Source: Smittium mucronatum
Lineage: Eukaryota; Kickxellomycota; Harpellomycetes; Harpellales; Legeriomycetaceae
Reading direction: 5' to 3'
DNA: 14,326 nucleotides
NCBI GenBank assembly: GCA_001953115.1
Contig: LSSL01006908.1
Coordinates: 1-14,326 of the forward strand
The number at the start of each line of letters is the position of its first letter. Within the stretch, counting starts at the first letter, position 1. The position numbers and the translations under genes were made by a program. Positions 1 through 10,410 of the stretch are shown in pieces. Below the pieces are notes generated by a model that saw only the letters and a list, made by a program, of their open reading frames with translations, was not told the origin of the DNA and made no database searches.

Positions 1-3000
1 ATTTACTTAGTTTTTTTGATACTATTTTTGATTTTTAAGGGACATTTTACGGACCTGAAAATAAAAATTTGTTAAAGTCTATTATAAGTTAATATTTTTA
101 CTAATATAATTTGATATAGAATAAATTTTAGATAAATATAAAAATTAAATACTGTTATTTATAAATGAGTATAAATTAATCCATTTTAAATTGTTTTAAA
201 TTGTCAATAAAACGTTTTTAATCTCTCGAAATATAAATTTTATAAATATAAATGAGGAAAGACATTTGGATTGTAAGCTATTAAATGATTTAATTATCAT
301 TTTATGCATTTATTTTTTATGTTCAAAAACGGGTTTCAAAATCAATAAATCTACAAATATTATAAATCGGTTAATAAATTAATAATTAGTAATATTCATA
401 AAGAATATTTTTATATAATTTATCGACAAATTCAGGAATTTAAATGGTGACGAAGGTTTTAATTGAGGCAAAAGATATCTATTTAAGTATCTAATGAAGA
501 TAAACTATCTAATTTTTTTATCATAAAATCATCTTTTTATTTTTTATTATGTGTAAATAAAAACAACTTTCGTGTTTAAAAAATATAATTATTATCTACT
601 TTTTCACTTTTATGATAAGAAGGATTCATCTAAATTAAAAAAATGTTTAAAAAGATTTAAATGTATTTCTCGGAATTTAAATTTTAATCAGATCTATAAA
701 TAATTACAAGAAGTTTTTTCATTTTAAAATAATTATATTTAGATTATTTTAAAAAAGATGTTTAAATATAGGGATAAATATATAGATTAATTTTATACCG
801 ACCAAAAATTGCTTATTTACGTTATACCAAAATATATTTATCTACCTATGTAATTTGATAATTACAATAACAATTTATTTTCGATTATTCTGCAAAATCT
901 TTTCGCTTTTTCCTAAACTTTCATGTCAAAAAAATATAATGGCTCAAATAACGTTAAGGATAAAAAATTTATATCTCATTTAAATATAAGCCTGGTTTTG
1001 ATAATAAATAATTTCAAAATTAAAATTTCTGGTAATATATCTAAATAACTGTCAAACATCTACTTGTTATTGTGGTCTTTAGGTATAATTTACTACTATT
1101 AAGATTTAAGGTATTAATTTTGAACCCCAGTAATGCCATCCAAAATAGCTTGATGATAATTAAAATCTCTAAATTCATAAAAAAAATCAAATCCGTACCC
1201 CTTATTAATTAAATTATAATAGATATATTATATTATAAAATATGTATGGAAGTTTTTTCAATTTATATGTTTAGTAAGTGTATTTTAAACAGCTGATTAT
1301 ACTTTTGATAGGACTTATTTAAGATTAAAATAATAAAAAAACCACAAATTATTAAATTTTTATGTTATTTTTGGTCTGGTTTATTAAAATTTTCTTTTAT
1401 TTTTAAATCTATTATTATGATTCTGTGATAATTTAACACTGAATCAAACAAGATTTTATAAATAATAATTTAGATATATTTTAATTCATTAACAAAACAT
1501 TGATCGTTATTTTGAATTTTTTTATTTACAAGATATACATACAAAAAAAAATATTTACAAAACCTTCATAAAAAAACTGCTATATCCAAAATTTATAATA
1601 AAAAAACAAATTTTTCCCATTAAATTTCTATAAAATTTATCCTTTTTTAAGCTTATACAATTAATAATTTATAAAAATGTTTGTTTACTTTTAAAAAACA
1701 CTTCCAAATATCTAAAATATTTTCATATGAAAATTTATTGACCCCCATACAAAACATAATTCCTGTTGTTTACACCTAAAATTCATTAAAAGTATACTTA
1801 AATTTTTAGTTTTTTAAAAAAACACTATTGTATCATATAACCTAAATTTATAGATATATAAAAAATATATATTAACTAAAATTTTTATACATTAAACTTT
1901 TAAATAATTAATCTATAAATAATCTTTAATTATCATAAGGATTGAAATGTATAATTGATGAGATAAAAATTTAGATGATTATTAAGCAACTTTGATGAAA
2001 TAACCGTATAAACATTTCTCTAAAATTTTTTTAACATTTCTAATAGAATATGAAAGAAATGTTTTTGCGAAATTGAAAATTTACCCATTAAATAAATTTT
2101 ATCAATATTTTATTTCAAATTAGCATTTATAGAATATCACTTATTTTCTTAAAAAAATTTTAACAAACATTGTAACAAATACACATTAAATATGAAAAAA
2201 TTAAGAGTACAAGTGATTCTTTTTGGCTTGAAATAATAAAAAAAAAATTATTGAAAAATTAATTTAATTATCAATTATATATTTTTTTTCAATTGAAGTA
2301 GTGTATCTTTTTTTTAAAAATATTTATATATTAAATTATTCTAAAATATCTTGAGATTCAGTAAAAGAGCCCATTAATAGTAGCATATTAAATTTTTAAA
2401 ATGTATATTATTTGTATATTTAAAAAGGTGCAAAATGTTTAGATTCATAAATAATTTTTTCATTAATTTTATAAGATATTTTTAAGCTCATAATTTTTCT
2501 TATAATTAAATTAATTTCCATTTATTTACAAGCCTGGAATTATATTAAGATATTTTATGCTATGATAACTTTTTATAAATAAAATCACTATTAAGAAGCA
2601 GAAAAATGATTAAAAGCTAGTAAATTTTACTAAAATTAGATATAAAATAGAGTTTTTAAGCCAGGATTCCTGTTAAAGAATTATATTTTTTAATTTAAAG
2701 ATAAATTAATTCATTTATTTATATTTAAATAAGCAAGTTTTTTCCCGATTCCTCATCTCATCCTCCGCATTAGATATTACCATATATTTAATTTTTTAAT
2801 AAACTATTCTTATAAAATTAATATTTGTTATACATGTATACTTAGAAATAATAACACAAAAAATATTGAGAATATTTTTTTCTGATAATATTTTCTGCTT
2901 CCTATTTTTTATTTGACATTGGTTAAAAATATTTAAAATATTTTTTATTCTGTCTTTTTTTGTTCATATTTATTAATGTAAATTTTAGAATTTTATAATA

Positions 3001-3190
3001 TTGTAACGTGGGATGATATATCAGTATAGTTCTCTAATAAAATTAAAAATCTAAATTAAAAACCAGACTTATAATTTCTGAATTATATTTGGGGCCAGAA
3101 AGATTAATAGTTTTCAGAATATCTACATCATTCTTTCCGAGATCTATTATATATTAATAGATTGTGTTTTTTTAATTTAAAATTCTTTTA
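1..3190. other. AT-rich non-coding stretch, no gene seen
   Basis: I see no gene in this stretch. All six frames are broken by frequent TAA, TAG and TGA codons. The longest start-less run I checked, 1045-1209 on the plus strand (55 codons), has its highest G+C at third codon positions, the reverse of an AT-rich gene. Another frame from 319 runs about 84 codons but crosses four stops. The stretch holds scattered A and T runs, a run of five C at 1742-1746 and a polypyrimidine tract at 2738-2769. No tRNA-like B-box (GGTTCRANTCC) was found by eye. Confidence 0.7.
2738..2769 (+). other. Polypyrimidine tract ending near an AG
   Basis: A 32-base tract of almost only T and C, with more C than its surroundings, is followed at once by ATTAG. 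The arrangement resembles a eukaryotic 3' splice acceptor on the plus strand. No convincing exon follows, since the downstream sequence has stops in all frames within a short distance. Read on the minus strand, the tract lies in a 22-codon ATG-started frame that I consider too short to call. The tract itself is clear; its role is unknown. Confidence 0.35.
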
Positions 3191-3191
3191 A

Positions 3192-3473
3192 TGTTTACTT
3201 TCGAAAAAATATGGAGGATCAGGAAATACCGATGAATACCGTTATTTTGGTTTAAAAAAACACTTTTGCTCATCTTTAATAGTATTATCGAAAATTAAAA
3301 AAAGATTAGTTATATTTTTAATAAATTCATCCATTTCCAGTCTAACTTTTCATTTTTATAAGTTTGTGCTATTTGGATTTTTTATCATACTGGAAAAAAT
3401 CACATTAATTTACATAAAAACTCTTTTTTTTATCCAGAAATTATATTTAACCAATATACTAACATTGTCTTAT
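3192..3473 (+). other. 94-codon stop-free frame without ATG, uncertain
   Basis: This is the longest open frame I found in the window: 94 sense codons between TAA at 3189-3191 and TAA at 3474-3476. It contains no ATG. The first third is relatively rich in glycine, serine and charged residues (for example YGGSGNTDEYRYFG near its start). The rest is hydrophobic and rich in Phe, Ile and Leu, as random AT-rich codons would be. G+C by codon position is about 21, 25 and 18 of 94, only a weak tendency in the coding direction. It could be an internal exon, a relic of a decayed gene, or chance; in DNA with roughly one stop per ten codons a run this long has about a one-in-seven chance somewhere in the window. 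I recognise no family. Confidence 0.15.
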
Positions 3474-3534
3474 TAAATTAAAGCTATTTTTTGATAAATA
3501 GTTAATATTTTTTATTGAAAATTTATTTATAAAA

Positions 3535-3908
3535 TTATGGATGTTTGTTTTCAAACTCTTCGTCGATTTTATCTAAAAAAACTCACTAACTTCTTCTAGT
3601 ATTTTTTTATATATTTTAAATTGTATAAGCTCTAAAAAATCACCCTCAACCACACTGAAACAACTTTTTTAAAAAATGTTGTAAAAAATCGTAGAAAAAG
3701 CTGTTTTTAAGGTTTCTTTATTGAAATTAATCTCATATATGTTCATCTAAAGACATATTTTATTGATATTCCATATTAATCTAGATCCAGTTTCATCATA
3801 AATTAAAACACAATTATTAAAAAAAAAATTAACAAGATAATCTTCTATGATATTCATCCTTGACAGTCTAATATAAAAATTTATATGCCAATTTCGAGAA
3901 TGCTTTAT
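3535..3908 (-). pseudogene. Possible relic of a coding frame, very tentative
   Basis: On the minus strand one frame runs from 3908 to 3576 with only two internal stops, TAG at 3747-3749 and TAA at 3669-3671, giving open blocks of 53, 25 and 31 codons, where about eleven stops would be expected. It ends at TAG 3573-3575 inside a run of seven T. The next frame over continues for 12 codons to TAA at 3535-3537. In the last block and these 12 codons, G+C is concentrated at first codon positions (about 20 of 38 codons), with residues such as VVEGDFLEL and EEFENKHP. Over all 109 sense codons the gradient is only about 29, 23 and 21, so chance is a real alternative. No family is recognised. It converges on the plus-strand open frame at 3192-3473. 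Confidence 0.15.
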
Positions 3909-5321
3909 TCAAATCTCCAAGTAGATAATATTTTTTAGTAGTGATAGAAAATTTCTCTTTATCTTTTTAAAATCTTATAGACATTTTTATCGGAATCTGA
4001 TTTATAAGAGGATATATCTTTGAATAATTATTTTATTTACATATCTTATTTATTATTTTACAGCAAATTTTATTCGTTTAATTATTTACATAGAAATATA
4101 ATCTTCCTAATAATAATTAGAATAATTTTTCATCATAATTTTTCATTGATTCTTTTTATATTTTCTATAAAATTTAATTATGGTCTTATTTTCAATTGTA
4201 TTTTTGAATAGATTTTTTTGCAGTAAATCAGAGTGATATAAAAATACTTAAATTTTTTTTATGATTATCAATTTAATCCGTTGACTTAATATAATAATGA
4301 AAAATTCGATATTCTTTAGAAATGGGTATATTTATATTTATAAAAAACAATTTAAAATATATTTATAACACACATCAATCTCGAGATCATCCATACATAT
4401 TTTCGTTTAATTCAATTTATATTAATTTTAAAATAATTAAACATTTTATAAAAATAAAATTTGAATTTCATTTTTTTTGCCTATTTTTTGTTACTAATAA
4501 TATATAGAGTTTTTATCTTTAATAAATTTTTTATATTTTATGTAAAAAAGACCTACATGTAAAATATGAAAATATTTTATATATTTATCCAATTAATATC
4601 ATATGTAGTACTGTTTATTAATTTATGCAAGAATCCTATTCTGTTGATTCTGAAATTTTATTATGATAAATTTGGGCTAAATGACACATTAAATATTTCA
4701 AATTAATAAATGTAATATACAGAATTATAAATTGAAAACAATAATATTAACTTTTTAATTTATTTATCATAGAAATATTACTGGTATCTGTAATAAGCTA
4801 ATTCACTCTAAAACCAGTTTAAAAAATTATTTTTTATCGATTGCAGTTTGTATAATTAACTTATATATTTTATAACTGAAATAATAATTGATTTAAAGGG
4901 AATATAATAAAAAGTACAAATTGGTATTAGGTTTATAAAAAAAATATTGGCTAAATATTTTTAAAATAGAAGAAAATATACCTTATTATTCAAAATTTAT
5001 AAAAAAAATACTTTTAAATTAGAAAAATGGTATCAATATGACAATGCTATTATAATATAAATTAAAAATAAGAGATCTAAAATTAAAAGCAATTGAAACC
5101 ATTCAACAAGCTATTTAGACAGAAAATATTTTGTCTTTTCCTTAGGGATTATTTTTGCTGTGATAAATTTATAGCAGAAAATATTTATTTTTTAATTTAT
5201 GAAACTATTTTTAGATGTTATATAATGAAGACATTAAAACAATTAAATTTGTCAGAAAATTTATGTAAATTAACTTTAGACTTATTTTTTTATTCTTTTC
5301 ACTTCTACTTTATAAAATAAA

Positions 5322-5344
5322 TATCATATATTATCATATATTAT
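5322..5344. repeat. 10-bp tandem duplication, about 2.3 copies
   Basis: The unit TATCATATAT is repeated directly, with a partial third copy, giving period 10 over 23 bases. It is typical slippage-derived AT-rich simple sequence. It lies just downstream of the 75-codon open frame that I rejected as a gene. Confidence 0.8.
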
Positions 5345-5498
5345 ATTTATACATGCTTTAATTTAAAAAAATTTATTATTAGCTATAGTTTATAATTTAA
5401 ATAACTCAGATACTATTTTTCATCTATACTAATCAAAAAAACCCATTTTAAAAGTTTAAAAACAAATTAAATATACTGAACGATACAATGAATCTAAA

Positions 5499-5512
5499 TT
5501 TTTTTTTTTTTT
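5499..5512. repeat. Homopolymer T(14)
   Basis: This is an uninterrupted run of 14 T. About 0.1 run of 13 or more T would be expected in a random sequence of this size and composition, so such runs are moderately enriched, as is usual in AT-rich eukaryotic intergenic DNA. Confidence 0.9.
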
Positions 5513-6041
5513 GACAAATGCTATTATATCAATCAATAATAAATTATGAATTTATCTATAAGTACTTAATAAAATTGTTTTATAAAATTTTTATAATATT
5601 TTGAGTATAAGTATAATCATATATTCTGCACAATGATGCGAAACATAATGAAAATATAGCTAATATATCAATTAAATTTTATTACCATTAATTAATAAAT
5701 ACCATTTATAGTTAAAAGAATATAAATTGATAATTTTTTTGTTAAATATTATTACTATTATTAAAAATTGAAAATTGATTATATTAGATTTGATGAAAGG
5801 TTACGCTGAACTTTTAACAAATAAATATTTTATTATGAATTTAAAAAAATACGAACATTTTTAATCAGCTTTGATGATGTGCATTAGTATTTATAAATCT
5901 AACCTTTTTATCTATAGTGAATATCTAATAGATTTTCAAAGTAAAAAATCTATGTATTTGATTTATAATGTGGGTTTACTTTATTATCTTTGATTTTAAT
6001 TAACCTATATATATATTAATATACAAGCTATCATCAGTAAA

Positions 6042-6085
6042 TGAAATTTTGAAATTTTGATAGATTTATTAAATCTATTAAATCT
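6042..6085. repeat. Cluster of two short tandem duplications
   Basis: Two adjacent duplications occur here: TGAAATTT twice at 6042-6057, followed by a partial TGA, then ATTAAATCT twice at 6068-6085. The two units are unrelated. The second gives an LLNLLNLF-like pattern in an overlapping 64-codon open frame, which helps explain that frame as repeat-derived and not a gene. Confidence 0.75.
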
Positions 6086-6626
6086 TTTTCTGATAATAAA
6101 TTTAGTAATTGTTTTCTTAGAAAGTAATAGCAAGTTTGATATTTTAAGTATATATTTGAGGCCTAAAGCATACTTTATATCCTATGTAATAAATTATAAT
6201 ATATTTATAGAAAATCAAATACATATATTTTTTGATTATGTTATGATTTAAAAATAAAAATCTACTAAAATATCGACTTATTTTTTAATGAAATATTTTC
6301 TTATTACTTATATTCAATGGTTTTAATTTTTTAGTTTATTTTTTTAAAAATAATCAACCATAAAAAAAATAATAGAATGGGTTTTGGTCAAATATTTATA
6401 ATAATAAATATTCTATATAATATTTAAATAAGACATATCATTTTGATTTGGGATTTTTATAAGTAAATCTGGGTATTAAATCTATTATTTCAAATTAAAT
6501 ATATATAAGAAATAAGTTAATCATCTATGTAAAATTAACATTTCAAGAATGTTGTATATATTCTAAGTTATTTCTTTTTGAAACTAGATTTGAAAAACTT
6601 CCCAATTAGAATTGATTATTAATAAA

Positions 6627-6639
6627 TTTTTTTTTTTTT
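6627..6639. repeat. Homopolymer T(13)
   Basis: This is an uninterrupted run of 13 T in otherwise ordinary AT-rich DNA. Confidence 0.9.
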
Positions 6640-7336
6640 CATACTTGGAAACAAAAAAACCAAATCAAATATTTCAGGCTCTAAATAAAATACTATATTG
6701 ATAATCAATAAATATAAAAAATAATTATTTTAATTATATTATTTGTTTGATCTTTTTTGGCTAATTATAACAGAATGAATATTTTTCGGATTATTTGAAC
6801 AAATTCTACTTAAAATTATATAATTACCTAATATAATTATTTATAAATTAATTTAATATTCTTCTTTCATTAGATATCCTATCTTACTTTTTTTCATAAT
6901 TTTTTAGCTACAATATTTTATTAAAACACTTATTTAACTTTATAATAGGAATTGGAAAACAAATATAATAACTTAAATAAATGAATAAAAAATTAAAGTA
7001 ACCATAATCTTTAGTTTGTTTATAGATGGTAAATTTTCACATATTATTGTTTATTTATGAATTATTTAGTTTAAATTAATATGTAATATAACAGTATTTA
7101 TCTTTGAGCGAAATTTTTGTCTATTTCTGTAAAAAAAAATAACTAATTAAAAAAATATCAAACAAATTATATAATTCAAAATAAAGCAAATTTAATAATA
7201 TTATTAGAAAATGTTTTTTATTTGAACTTTTTGCATAAATTCGTAATTTTAAGTATCAAAAATTAAAAAAACGAAACTAATTACGATTATAATAGCTATC
7301 TATTTTGAAAAGTACTAATTTAATGATTTGATTTTC

Positions 7337-7348
7337 AAAAAAAAAAAA
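7337..7348. repeat. Homopolymer A(12)
   Basis: This is an uninterrupted run of 12 A, a few bases upstream of the first copy of the diverged direct repeat at 7357. Confidence 0.9.
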
Positions 7349-7356
7349 CATTTATT

Positions 7357-7382
7357 TAATATATACAGGTTATTTAGAAAAA
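7357..7382 (+). repeat. Diverged direct repeat, copy 1 of 2
   Basis: These 26 bases match 7511-7536 at 24 positions, with mismatches at the 7th and 12th bases. The exact 14-base core is GTTATTTAGAAAAA. The two copies are 154 bp apart in the same orientation. Flanking sequence aligns poorly, so if this was a tandem duplication of about 154 bp it has largely decayed. Confidence 0.5.
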
Positions 7383-7510
7383 ATTGTCTAAAATTTAATA
7401 AAATTGTATTTTTATAACCGTAAAATACAAATAATATTTAATCTTATCATATTGAATTAATATTTTTAGAAATTTTCTAATAAAATATTGCAATTTAATT
7501 CTATATTTGT

Positions 7511-7536
7511 TAATATGTACAAGTTATTTAGAAAAA
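7511..7536 (+). repeat. Diverged direct repeat, copy 2 of 2
   Basis: This is the partner of 7357-7382, at 24 of 26 identity. By a rough estimate a match this good within 200 bp is unlikely by chance in DNA of this composition, although matches anywhere in the window are not. Confidence 0.5.
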
Positions 7537-7700
7537 CTATCTGTTTTTAAAAAATATAAAAAAATTGCGAACTTGCAGATTTTTATAAAATAATAATACT
7601 AACATCTTTAAAATATTTATAAAATTTTTTGAATTCAAATTTAATTTATCAGTAGATTTTCAAAGTTAAAAAATAATATTTGCTTAACTCATTTTTTAAA

Positions 7701-7722
7701 CCTCCCGCTCCCCACCTCCAAC
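7701..7722. other. C-rich tract, G-rich on the minus strand
   Basis: Bases 7701-7720 contain 14 C and one G, in a sequence with about 8% C overall. On the minus strand this reads as closely spaced G runs (GG, GG, GGGG, GGG, GG) separated by one to three bases, a pattern that could fold into a two-tier G-quadruplex or bind a C-tract or G-tract protein. The tract is embedded in ordinary AT-rich DNA, with no open frame or tRNA nearby. That it is non-random is clear; its function is unknown. Confidence 0.6.
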
Positions 7723-8944
7723 TTATATATAAAACAAATAATATTAATAATTCTCAAAATTAGATCAAACTTGCTTAATTTTATCAAACGCAACATTTAA
7801 TAAAATATTTATTAAAGCAAAGATAGTAATAAATATTTAGTAATTTTAACTCTGGGAGTTTAATATTTACCTCCAATAAAAAAAAATTATCGTATATATC
7901 ACTGAAAATATTCTAACTAGTAATAACTAACGAAGACACCATTAAATTAATTTTTTATAATACTATACTAAATTCATTTTAAGTTAAGTATTAATTTGAA
8001 TTTTTCTCAAGAAATAAAGGAATTTTACAATATAATCAGTTGAAATTTGGTTAAATTATATTTAATTTTGATCTAATAAAAAAAAATTTTTTTTAATCTA
8101 TCATTGCTAGATTAGCTATATATTTTATTAGTTATCTAATATAAAATTTTCAAAAAAAAGTTAATTTTTGAAACTTACTTCAAAAATCTTCCATATATAT
8201 TTAATTCTTTTTTCAAAATTTTATAAATCTTTCATAATTAATAGTAAGTTTAAACAAATAATAATTTAAACTTAATAAGCCAATAAAAACTTAATAAATT
8301 GTAAGATAAAATCGGTAAAATTTTGATTCAAGTTAGATTTATTATTTACTATTTTTTTTTACGTAAAAATAATCTGAATAATAAAATAAATTAAATTCAA
8401 AAACTACCAAATAATTTTTTATCATGAACAGATATGAAAAAAGTTATTTTAAAATTTCTATAATTTGATAATTTTTTAATAAAACCAATATCAAAATCAC
8501 TTGGTTAATATTATTGTATATTTTTTTTAATGATATATGTTCTTCATTCCACCGATAAATAATTTATAATCATGATTTCACATCATATTAAATTTAAACT
8601 TTATTCCATACAAAATTTATTAATTTTAATATTATTTTCACTTAAAAATCACTAGTTTTTATAATTTAACTATTTTTAGTGATTATAAATTAATTCCTTT
8701 TTTGATAGAAACCTTATTATGAAATGATATTTTTCTAGAACAACACAGTAATAAAAAACAATTTTTTTTAAACTCTCTTTGACTAAAAATGCCTTTCATA
8801 ATGTTTTTTTTTTAAATATATTAATTTTTACCAATAACATAAACCTTATAAAATATATAAAATATCAATTTTAGCGTTGAAAAAAAAATATTTTATGAAG
8901 ATTAGAAATCTTTTGAACTAATCAATAAGTATAAATTATTAATA

Positions 8945-8958
8945 ATATATATATATAT
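8945..8958. repeat. (AT)7 microsatellite
   Basis: This is seven perfect AT dinucleotide units. Shorter (TA)n runs also occur at 6006-6016 and 9801-9811. Confidence 0.85.
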
Positions 8959-10154
8959 TTAATTTCATTGAGTTTAAAATATTATTTATGTTTAAAAAAA
9001 TCTACCGAAAAATAATCATTTATATTAGTTAGTTTTATTTTTATTTATATCGAATAAATAGTAAAAAAATCAATCAATTAGGTTTAAATTTATTTTATTT
9101 AATAAAATCTTTGATTTTATGACTAATTGACAATTTAGTTTGAAATATTTTTTCGAGAATTCATTTTATGACTTTTTCATGAAAAAGAAATTTTTCAATC
9201 TGCTAATTAATCAAATATTAAAATCAATAATGTTTAAATATTACCCTTAATTTTAAATCTTAATACTAAATTTAAAAAAATGTTTAAATTTTTAAATATT
9301 TTATCACAAATTAAATGGATAAAGTATTAATTTTTCAAAAAATTAAGTTTTTATTTTTTTAATGGGTTACTCTTTTATTAAATAAGATATTCATTGATCT
9401 AGAATTTAATATTAACTATTTAATGAATTGATAAACTATCTAATATAATCGAAATTTTAATTTTATTCAAAAAAACATTAAGATTTAAATTATTATTCTC
9501 AATTAAAATAATTTTCGTGATTATTATTAGGTAAAAAATTGATAAATTTAAAATTTATGTTAGAGAAAATTTATTATCTATATTTGTTACATATTCAGAA
9601 TATTGAATATGTTTTCGCAAGCTTCTAATAAAATATTTATTTTGAAATTCATTTTAATTATATTCAATTGAAAATATCATATACATGTGAGTTAGATTAG
9701 AAAGAGAGCACTAAATTCAGAGAGAGTTTGTTTAATTTTTCTAAATATACAACCAAGTTTAAATCTTATCCAACTAAATCTTTAATGATTTAATGAAAAC
9801 TATATATATATTTTTATAATTTAATCGAATAAACAAATAACAAACCGATTTGTTAAGCTATAATTTTGATACGTTATATCGAATAAGAGCTGTCATAACT
9901 TGGATTAATACAAGAAAAACAGATTTTCGATACGGGGATAAGTTTTGAGTATTAAACAAAAATTTATATTTTATATAATTTTTTTGTCAGAATTAAAATT
10001 TGTAAAACCAAAAAATATTTTTTTGACTTTCTCTGTTTACGTCTGATGAAACTTGAAGATTTTTTTATTTAATTTGTCATTGATTTGTAACTTCAATATA
10101 CTATCTTATAATCTACAAGCTTAAACAATTTTATAACACAGACAACAGACATAA

Positions 10155-10163
10155 CCCCTCCCC
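10155..10163. other. Short C-tract (four C, T, four C)
   Basis: Eight C in nine bases are followed by a run of seven A. This is unexpected at about 8% C and is a smaller echo of the C-rich tract at 7701-7722, in the same strand orientation. It lies about 150 bp before the G+C island at 10315-10410. Confidence 0.5.
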
Positions 10164-10187
10164 AAAAAAACTAAAAAATAGTATAAT

Positions 10188-10200
10188 AAAAAAAAAAAAA
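10188..10200. repeat. Homopolymer A(13)
   Basis: This is an uninterrupted run of 13 A between the C-tract at 10155-10163 and the G+C island at 10315. Confidence 0.9.
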
Positions 10201-10314
10201 TCTAGTTTTTAAACCCACATAATAAACTATTTAAAATAATATCACGCGTAATCCATCAATTAAAAAGAAAATTAAATATAATAGTATATATGCCACAGAT
10301 ATTAATGAATTTAA

Positions 10315-10410
10315 GAGAGGAAATTTACCTTAGAGCTCAGGGCCTGTTGGGAAATTCTAAAACCACCAATCTGTGCAGAAATTTCTACTGAATTTGAAGA
10401 GCCTCATCAT
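10315..10410. other. G+C island, possible foreign or coding fragment
   Basis: These 96 bases contain 39 G or C (about 41%) against about 16-17% elsewhere, and the edges are abrupt. The plus strand is open for 33 codons (10315-10413, then TAA), with residues such as CWEILKPPICAEISTEF. From its ninth codon-third on, G+C by codon position falls steeply (12, 9 and 3 of 23 codons), as in a real AT-rich gene. The minus strand is also open for 30 codons (10403 to 10314, then TAA). It carries a TTTCTGCACAG acceptor-like and an AAG/GTAAAT donor-like sequence, which bound an in-phase 42-base open segment at 10329-10370 (IGGFRISQQALSSK). The two strands compete and I cannot decide between them. Candidates are a transposon or repeat-family fragment, a mini-exon, or a conserved RNA element. 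I recognise no family with confidence. Confidence 0.6.

Larger units (their letters stand above)
3909..7336. other. AT-rich non-coding stretch, no gene seen
   Basis: Nothing gene-like is supported here. Four open frames of 61-75 codons with a start lie in this stretch, but their residues are the Phe, Ile, Tyr, Asn, Lys and Leu mixture expected of random AT-rich codons. The longest, 5093-5320, has equal G+C at the three codon positions. The visible structure is homopolymer runs (14 T at 5499-5512, 13 T at 6627-6639), a (TA)n run at 6006-6016 and the short tandem duplications listed separately. Confidence 0.7.
7723..10310. other. AT-rich non-coding stretch, no gene seen
   Basis: No open frame of note and no RNA gene is visible. 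The stretch holds an (AT)7 microsatellite at 8945-8958, a 16-bp perfect palindrome at 9172-9187, a hairpin at 9589-9612 with 9-bp arms and a six-base loop, and a C-tract at 10155-10163. At about 37% pairing probability per base pair, hairpins and palindromes of this size are expected several times in a window of this length, so I give them no function. Confidence 0.7.

Noticed and set aside
324..345. tRNA B-box-like GGGTTTCAAAATC
   Set aside because: Differs from the consensus at key positions and no A box, acceptor stem or anticodon arm can be drawn around it.
319..570. Plus-strand frame of about 84 codons starting at ATG with four internal stops
   Set aside because: The number of stops is below expectation but not remarkable, and neighbouring open pieces are in other frames. 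Too weak to call a pseudogene.
1045..1209. Plus-strand stop-free run of 55 codons
   Set aside because: It reads like a plausible peptide but G+C is highest at third codon positions, opposite to a gene in AT-rich DNA, and it lacks an upstream start.
4020..4211. Plus-strand open frame of 63 codons
   Set aside because: The product is a low-complexity Phe/Ile/Tyr/Asn mixture with no motif, as expected from random AT-rich DNA.
4322..4507. Plus-strand open frame of 61 codons starting at ATG
   Set aside because: The composition is typical of chance AT-rich codons and there is no motif, neighbour or regulatory signal to support it.
5093..5320. Plus-strand open frame of 75 codons beginning at TTG
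   Set aside because: G+C is spread evenly over the three codon positions (about 14, 15 and 15 of 75), there is no ATG at the start, no ribosome binding site and no recognisable motif. Runs this long are expected in the window by chance.
6057..6251. Plus-strand open frame of 64 codons, hydrophobic N-terminus
   Set aside because: Its leucine-rich start is produced by the 9-bp tandem duplication at 6068-6085, and hydrophobicity follows from T-rich codons. No other support.
9172..9187. Perfect 16-bp palindrome (also at 1719-1734)
   Set aside because: About four 8-bp-arm palindromes are expected by chance at this composition, and neither sits beside a gene.
9589..9612. Hairpin with 9-bp arms and six-base loop
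   Set aside because: Near chance expectation, no G+C-rich stem and no T-run at its 3' side, so not called as a terminator or RNA element.
10041..10062. CTGATGA hammerhead-like or box C-like core
   Set aside because: No stem II, no following GAAA placed correctly and no box D partner. The heptamer alone is not evidence. The TGATGA near 5873 was rejected for the same reason.
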